Assembly (NCBI GenBank): GCA_017619815.1
Contig: JAFZRR010000007.1
Span: 1-10,659, forward strand
From: Bacilli bacterium
GTDB taxonomy: Bacteria > Bacillota_I > Bacilli_A > RFN20 > CAG-826
Direction of reading: 5' to 3'
DNA length: 10,659 bases
The notes below the pieces were generated by a model. The model was not told the DNA's origin. It did not search any database and saw only the letters and a program-made list of their open reading frames with translations. Made by a program: the position numbers and the translations under genes. The number at the start of each line of letters is the position of its first letter. The first letter of the stretch is position 1. This document shows positions 6,792-10,659 of the stretch, in pieces.

Positions 6792-8210
6792 ATGAAACGA
6801 TTAAAATCTTTAACTATACTTCCATTATTGCTTCTAGCCTCTTTAACTGCATGTGGCTCAAATGGCCTTTCCTGGAAAAGTGGTGATAAGGTCTATTACG
6901 ACAGAATTATCTTTGATACATCTGACGAAACAGCACCAAATCCACACATCTATTTAGGAAAAGATGGAAAAGTCACGTCAGTTAAATTAGGAAGAGATGA
7001 AATTAAATTTGGATACTCAGGAAAAGTTTTAACTCTTGAAGCAGATGCTTTAAGAAAAGCTGGTCCTGGTGAAAAATCCGCGACAGTCGTCTTTAAAGAT
7101 GGCAAGAAACAAACCATTGATATCTTTAATGCTACAAAGTTCATCAAAACTGCAGAAGATTTCCAAGGTATTGGTGCAGATGCAAAAGCCTGCCAAGGAT
7201 ATTACATCTTAGCAAACGACATCGATTGTTCTTCGATTGATAACTTTGAACCAATCGGTCAATATTTCGAAGAAACCGATCCAACAAACTTCTATTTCCA
7301 TGGCATTTTAGATGGTGATGGCTTTGCCATTAAGAATGTGACATGTTCATATTCTGATAGTCCAAGAGGTACATCCGACCAAAATTATCCATCAAATTAC
7401 GATGTTTGGTCTGGAAGTCCGAAGTTTGAAAATGAAGCACATCAAGCTGGCGATAATATTGGTATTTTCCAAGTTATTGGCAGTTCCGGTGTTGTCCGTA
7501 ACATCGCATTTGATAACTGCAAAGTTCACGGTAGAACAATCGTTGGCATCGTTGCCGGTAACATTATGGGTCGTGCAGAAAATATCCTCATCAACAGCAA
7601 TTGCTCTGTAAAAATGGATACGCACTTCTATGATGATGACTGCAATACAGGTGCGGCATTTGGTATCGTAGCTGGTTCTGGAAACGTTAAAAACGTCATC
7701 AGTTTAACTTCACAAGTTTCCATTCTTGGTATTTATGAAGACTATGGTCCAAACTATGCTGGACAAGATGGCAATGGTTGGGATCACCCCGCTGGTTCAC
7801 CAGATAATAATGCAAACTGGTGGAGATTTGCTGGCGTTTCTAAAGAAATTCCTGACACAAGCACAAAATTAACCGATAGTAACGGCAAACAATCTAATGG
7901 TGTTTATTCCGTCGTTGGTAAATGCTGGGGCCAAGTCACCGATTCTATTGGTTGTGCTTTTAAAGTCACACCTTATGGCGAATCTCAATTTGATGTCGCC
8001 TTTGGTCATACACACACCGCAATTAACAAACCAACATCTGGTGATTCAGATTTAGGTTCAATTGAAAATTGTGATGTCTTTAGTACCACAAATTTAAAGA
8101 AAGCGTCAACATACGCTAGCTACAACTTCAGTAGTGATGTTTGGAATATAGCTGATGGCTCTTTCCCAACACTCAAACACAATATCAATCGTTTCGATAT
8201 AGCTAAATAA
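6792..8210 (+). CDS. Lipoprotein with X2/Ig-like segment and GLUG-type beta-helix
   Basis: The protein has 472 residues. A signal peptide ends in the lipobox LTAC (Cys21). Residues about 64-112 (KFGYSGKVLTLEADAL, then ATVVFKDGKKQTIDIF) have the strand pattern of a CBM_X2 or similar Ig-like domain. From residue 116 the protein looks like a right-handed beta-helix of the kind carrying GLUG repeats: FIKTAEDFQGIG, then YYILANDIDCSS, FEPIGQ, FHGILDGDGFAIKNVT, then IGIFQVIGSSGVVRNIAF and VGIVAGNIMGRAENI. Such proteins are surface adhesins or binding proteins; some beta-helices are polysaccharide lyases, but I see no recognised lyase active site. AGGAGG at 6777-6782, 9 bases before the ATG, sets the start. 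The gene lies 24 bases after the previous lipoprotein gene, so both are likely made together. A glycan-holding role is inferred from context. Confidence 0.83.
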   Translation: MKRLKSLTILPLLLLASLTACGSNGLSWKSGDKVYYDRIIFDTSDETAPNPHIYLGKDGKVTSVKLGRDEIKFGYSGKVLTLEADALRKAGPGEKSATVVFKDGKKQTIDIFNATKFIKTAEDFQGIGADAKACQGYYILANDIDCSSIDNFEPIGQYFEETDPTNFYFHGILDGDGFAIKNVTCSYSDSPRGTSDQNYPSNYDVWSGSPKFENEAHQAGDNIGIFQVIGSSGVVRNIAFDNCKVHGRTIVGIVAGNIMGRAENILINSNCSVKMDTHFYDDDCNTGAAFGIVAGSGNVKNVISLTSQVSILGIYEDYGPNYAGQDGNGWDHPAGSPDNNANWWRFAGVSKEIPDTSTKLTDSNGKQSNGVYSVVGKCWGQVTDSIGCAFKVTPYGESQFDVAFGHTHTAINKPTSGDSDLGSIENCDVFSTTNLKKASTYASYNFSSDVWNIADGSFPTLKHNINRFDIAK

Positions 8211-8222
8211 TTACAAACAAAT

Positions 8223-8251
8223 AGGGTGGGGCTAACCACGCCTCACCCTTT
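8223..8251 (+). terminator. Intercistronic hairpin, possible attenuator before the phosphorylase gene
   Basis: AGGGTGGGGC (8223-8232) pairs with GCCTCACCCT (8240-8249) over ten positions with one G-U pair, loop TAACCAC. Only TTT follows before GGAGA, so termination would be inefficient. It lies 12 bases after the lipoprotein stop and 13 bases before the next ATG, leaving no room for a promoter in between. It probably reduces or stabilises the downstream message rather than ending the operon completely. Confidence 0.6.
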
Positions 8252-8262
8252 GGAGAAATATT

Positions 8263-10659
8263 ATGGTTAAGTATTACTTTGAAGGTTCAACCTTTGTCAT
8301 AGAAGATTACCAACACGCGAAGAGGTTTTCCTCCTTTTTACCTGCGATGGCAGGACAAGACGGAAAGCCCCTTTGGGCGTTCTACGCGAATGTTGGTCAA
8401 TGCATGGGTGGATTCGGTGTTAATAATAAAGAAACACCAATTACTCCTTTTGACTCCGCGACCCTTGCTTACCAAAATATTCCTGTTAAATCATTTAGAA
8501 CATTCTTAAAGATTGATGATAAGGACTATTCACTCTTTGAGTGTGAATCATGTTCCTTAAAAACTTTAAAAATTAATAAATCCAATTTCACAATTGTCGA
8601 AGAATGTGAAAACTACAAAGTGGAAATCACTTATAGCACAGTCAGTCATAGAAACTACGCTGGTTTAATTAGAAACGTCAAAATTACAAATAAATCTAAT
8701 AAGACATCTCACTATGAACTGTGCGATGGTTTACCAGTGTTCTTCCCATTAGGTTTATCCAATTTCTGCTACAAAGAAATGGTGTCACTCATGGGTGCGT
8801 ACTGTGAAATCGATCTCAATAACAAAGCACCTTTCGTCAAATTTAAAACTAGCACAGGTGATAACTCTGTTGTCGAATTAGCGCATAACGGTAATGGTTT
8901 CATCTCCATCGATAGTGTTGGCAAACGTTTAGACAATATCGTCGAACTATACCAGGTGTTTGAAGATAATACCGCACTTACTAGACCAATCGGTTGGTGG
9001 AACAAAGGCATTAAACTCTTAAAAGAGAATCAACAACTCGAAAATCATCTTCCATGTGCCTTCTCAATTTCCTCTTTTGACCTCAAAACGGGCGAATCTT
9101 ACGAGTTTAGTTCATTATATGGTTCATTTAACGACCTTGAGAGCTTTAACGCTGCAGCGAGCCGTTTTAGCGTTCTTTCCAGCAAACAAATGATTGAAGA
9201 AACTGAAGAACTCGTGAAGTCCTATTTACCAAAAGGCATTAAAACCAGTAACCCATTATTTGATGAATATATTTCTCAATCTCTTTTAGATAACAATCTT
9301 AGAGGTGGATTCCCAATTATCTTAGATGATAAGAAAGATGGTCAGCCATATTACATCTTCTCGAGAAAACATGGTGATATGGAAAGAGACTATAACGCAT
9401 TCAATATTCCAAGTACTTATTTCTCTTCTGGCCCCGGTAACTTTAGAGACGTGAACCAAAATAGAAGAAGTGATTTATATTTCATTAACCAAATCAAAGA
9501 CTATAACATCAAAATCTTCTTCTCTTTAATCCAAATGGATGGCCAAAACCCATTAACGGTTAAACCATTAGTCTTCAAAAAGAATGATAACTTTGATGAA
9601 TCTATACTCAATGGCTTATCCGTAAAAGACAAAGTTTTAGACTTAGTCACCAAAGGTAGCCAACCCGGAAACATCTACACATTACTTAAAGACAATAATG
9701 TGAAAAATGTTGATGACGTTTTCGCAAATATTTTGAGTAACTGTCATCAAGAAATATCCGCATCATTCTCCGAAGGATATTGGATTGATCACTGGACATA
9801 TAATGTCGATTTATTAGAAAACTATTTAAGTGTTTATCCAGATAAGATGGAAGAACTCCTCTTTAAGGATGACTATAAATATTTCCATTCACTCGTATAC
9901 GTTAATCCAAGAAGTGAGAAATATTGTTTAGTTGGTGAAAACAAGATTAGACAATATGGCACAATCGATTTAGCCGCATTCAAAGCGGAAAACGAAAAAG
10001 CCGGATTAAAAGGCACCGAGACACTTTGGAAGAAAGACCAAAACGGTAAAGAAATCCAAGTCTCTTTAGCAAGTAAAATATTTAACTTAATCTTAATCAA
10101 ATTCTCTACATTAGATGCTCACCAAATGGGTATTGAAATGGAATGTGAAAAACCAGGTTGGAATGACGCGATGAATGGTCTTCCAGGATTATTCGCCTCA
10201 GCGATGAGTGAAACAATCGAATTATTAAGACTTGTTGATTTCGCAATTGATAACTTCAAAGCATATGAAAACAGAGACATCGCTTTAATGGATGAACAAT
10301 ACGATTTATATGTCGCTGTTAGAGATGGTGTTAACGATTTATTAAACAATAAGCTTTGCCCATTCACATATTGGGACAAAGTAACAACCGCAAGAGAAGA
10401 GCTCAGAAGAAAGACACATTTAACTGCGTCTAACTCAAACAAGAAATTATCCATCAAAGAATCCCTCGTTTTATTGAAAGAAATGAGAGATATCTTAGCA
10501 AACGGTATCCTTGAAGCCAAAAAACTCGGTGGTGGAATTATTCCTTCTTACATCATTAACGATGTCAGCAAATACGAAGTCACTGATAAGGTCAATCATT
10601 TAGGTTACAAGATTGTTAAACCATTAGAATTCACACAAAGACTCATCCCATACTTCCTA
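8263..10659 (+). CDS. Large GH94/GH149/GH161-type glycoside phosphorylase-like protein (3' truncated)
   Basis: The frame stays open for 799 codons to the window end. GGAG at 8252-8255 lies 7 bases before the ATG. There is no signal peptide, so it is cytoplasmic. Residues 1 to about 280 look like the N-terminal beta-sandwich of the group, with PLWAFYANVGQ (36-46), FRTFLKI and RNVKITNKSN followed by CDGLPVFFPLG. From about 345 comes the helical catalytic part: RGGFP (347-351), SRKHGDMERDYN (367-378), SGPGNFRDVNQNRRSDLY (389-406), EGYWIDHWTYN (504-514) and KPGWNDAMNGLPGLF (630-644). The last resembles the WND-containing motif of GH94-type enzymes, with D635 a candidate catalytic acid; that assignment is inference. 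Relatives annotated as cellobiose phosphorylase are about 1100 residues as I recall, and GH161 members act on beta-1,3-gluco-oligosaccharides. The likely reaction is phosphate-dependent cleavage of an imported oligosaccharide to a sugar 1-phosphate. The exact family and linkage are uncertain. Confidence 0.75.
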   Translation, partial: MVKYYFEGSTFVIEDYQHAKRFSSFLPAMAGQDGKPLWAFYANVGQCMGGFGVNNKETPITPFDSATLAYQNIPVKSFRTFLKIDDKDYSLFECESCSLKTLKINKSNFTIVEECENYKVEITYSTVSHRNYAGLIRNVKITNKSNKTSHYELCDGLPVFFPLGLSNFCYKEMVSLMGAYCEIDLNNKAPFVKFKTSTGDNSVVELAHNGNGFISIDSVGKRLDNIVELYQVFEDNTALTRPIGWWNKGIKLLKENQQLENHLPCAFSISSFDLKTGESYEFSSLYGSFNDLESFNAAASRFSVLSSKQMIEETEELVKSYLPKGIKTSNPLFDEYISQSLLDNNLRGGFPIILDDKKDGQPYYIFSRKHGDMERDYNAFNIPSTYFSSGPGNFRDVNQNRRSDLYFINQIKDYNIKIFFSLIQMDGQNPLTVKPLVFKKNDNFDESILNGLSVKDKVLDLVTKGSQPGNIYTLLKDNNVKNVDDVFANILSNCHQEISASFSEGYWIDHWTYNVDLLENYLSVYPDKMEELLFKDDYKYFHSLVYVNPRSEKYCLVGENKIRQYGTIDLAAFKAENEKAGLKGTETLWKKDQNGKEIQVSLASKIFNLILIKFSTLDAHQMGIEMECEKPGWNDAMNGLPGLFASAMSETIELLRLVDFAIDNFKAYENRDIALMDEQYDLYVAVRDGVNDLLNNKLCPFTYWDKVTTAREELRRKTHLTASNSNKKLSIKESLVLLKEMRDILANGILEAKKLGGGIIPSYIINDVSKYEVTDKVNHLGYKIVKPLEFTQRLIPYFL

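Noticed and set aside
1..10659. CRISPR array, tRNA, rRNA, insertion sequence or phage genes
   Set aside because: No regularly spaced repeats, no tRNA-like or rRNA stretches, and no transposase or integrase motifs were seen; the window is almost fully coding with metabolic and surface genes.

Overview
The window reads as part of a low-GC, Gram-positive-type genome. The DNA is AT-rich, purine-rich Shine-Dalgarno sites are common, and three genes start with lipoprotein signal peptides ending in a lipobox (LTAC, LCGC, LTAC). All seven stop codons seen are TAA or TAG, none is TGA. Tryptophan is encoded by TGG throughout, and the long right-end frame has no internal TGA, so the standard bacterial code fits. 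A Bacilli or Mollicutes-related lineage, perhaps a gut commensal, is my inference; there is no rRNA or marker gene to settle it.

Layout, all on the + strand. (1) 1-594: C-terminal part of an exported Ig-like (BIG2-type) surface protein, closed by a hairpin at 613-640. (2) 660-1664: a LacI/GalR-family repressor, closed by a good intrinsic terminator. (3) 1665-1840: a control region with a near-consensus promoter and a CG-centred LacI-type palindrome directly downstream of its -10. (4) 1841-8210: a sugar-binding lipoprotein, two permease subunits of a CUT1 ABC importer, a modular lipoprotein (Ig-like, binding-like module, Fn3-like, second copy of the module) and a lipoprotein with a GLUG-type beta-helix. 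(5) A hairpin at 8223-8249, then from 8263 to the window end the first 799 codons of a large cytoplasmic phosphorylase-like protein of the GH94/GH149/GH161 group.

Taken together this looks like a Gram-positive glycan-utilisation locus. Two surface lipoproteins would hold a glycan near the cell, the binding protein and permeases would import oligosaccharides, and the cytoplasmic phosphorylase would release a sugar 1-phosphate. The LacI protein would shut the operon off when the sugar is absent. No ATPase subunit and no secreted glycoside hydrolase lie in the window, so a shared MsmX/MsiK-type ATPase and an outside source of oligosaccharide are implied. The substrate cannot be read from the sequence; a beta-linked gluco-oligosaccharide is the simplest guess from the phosphorylase.
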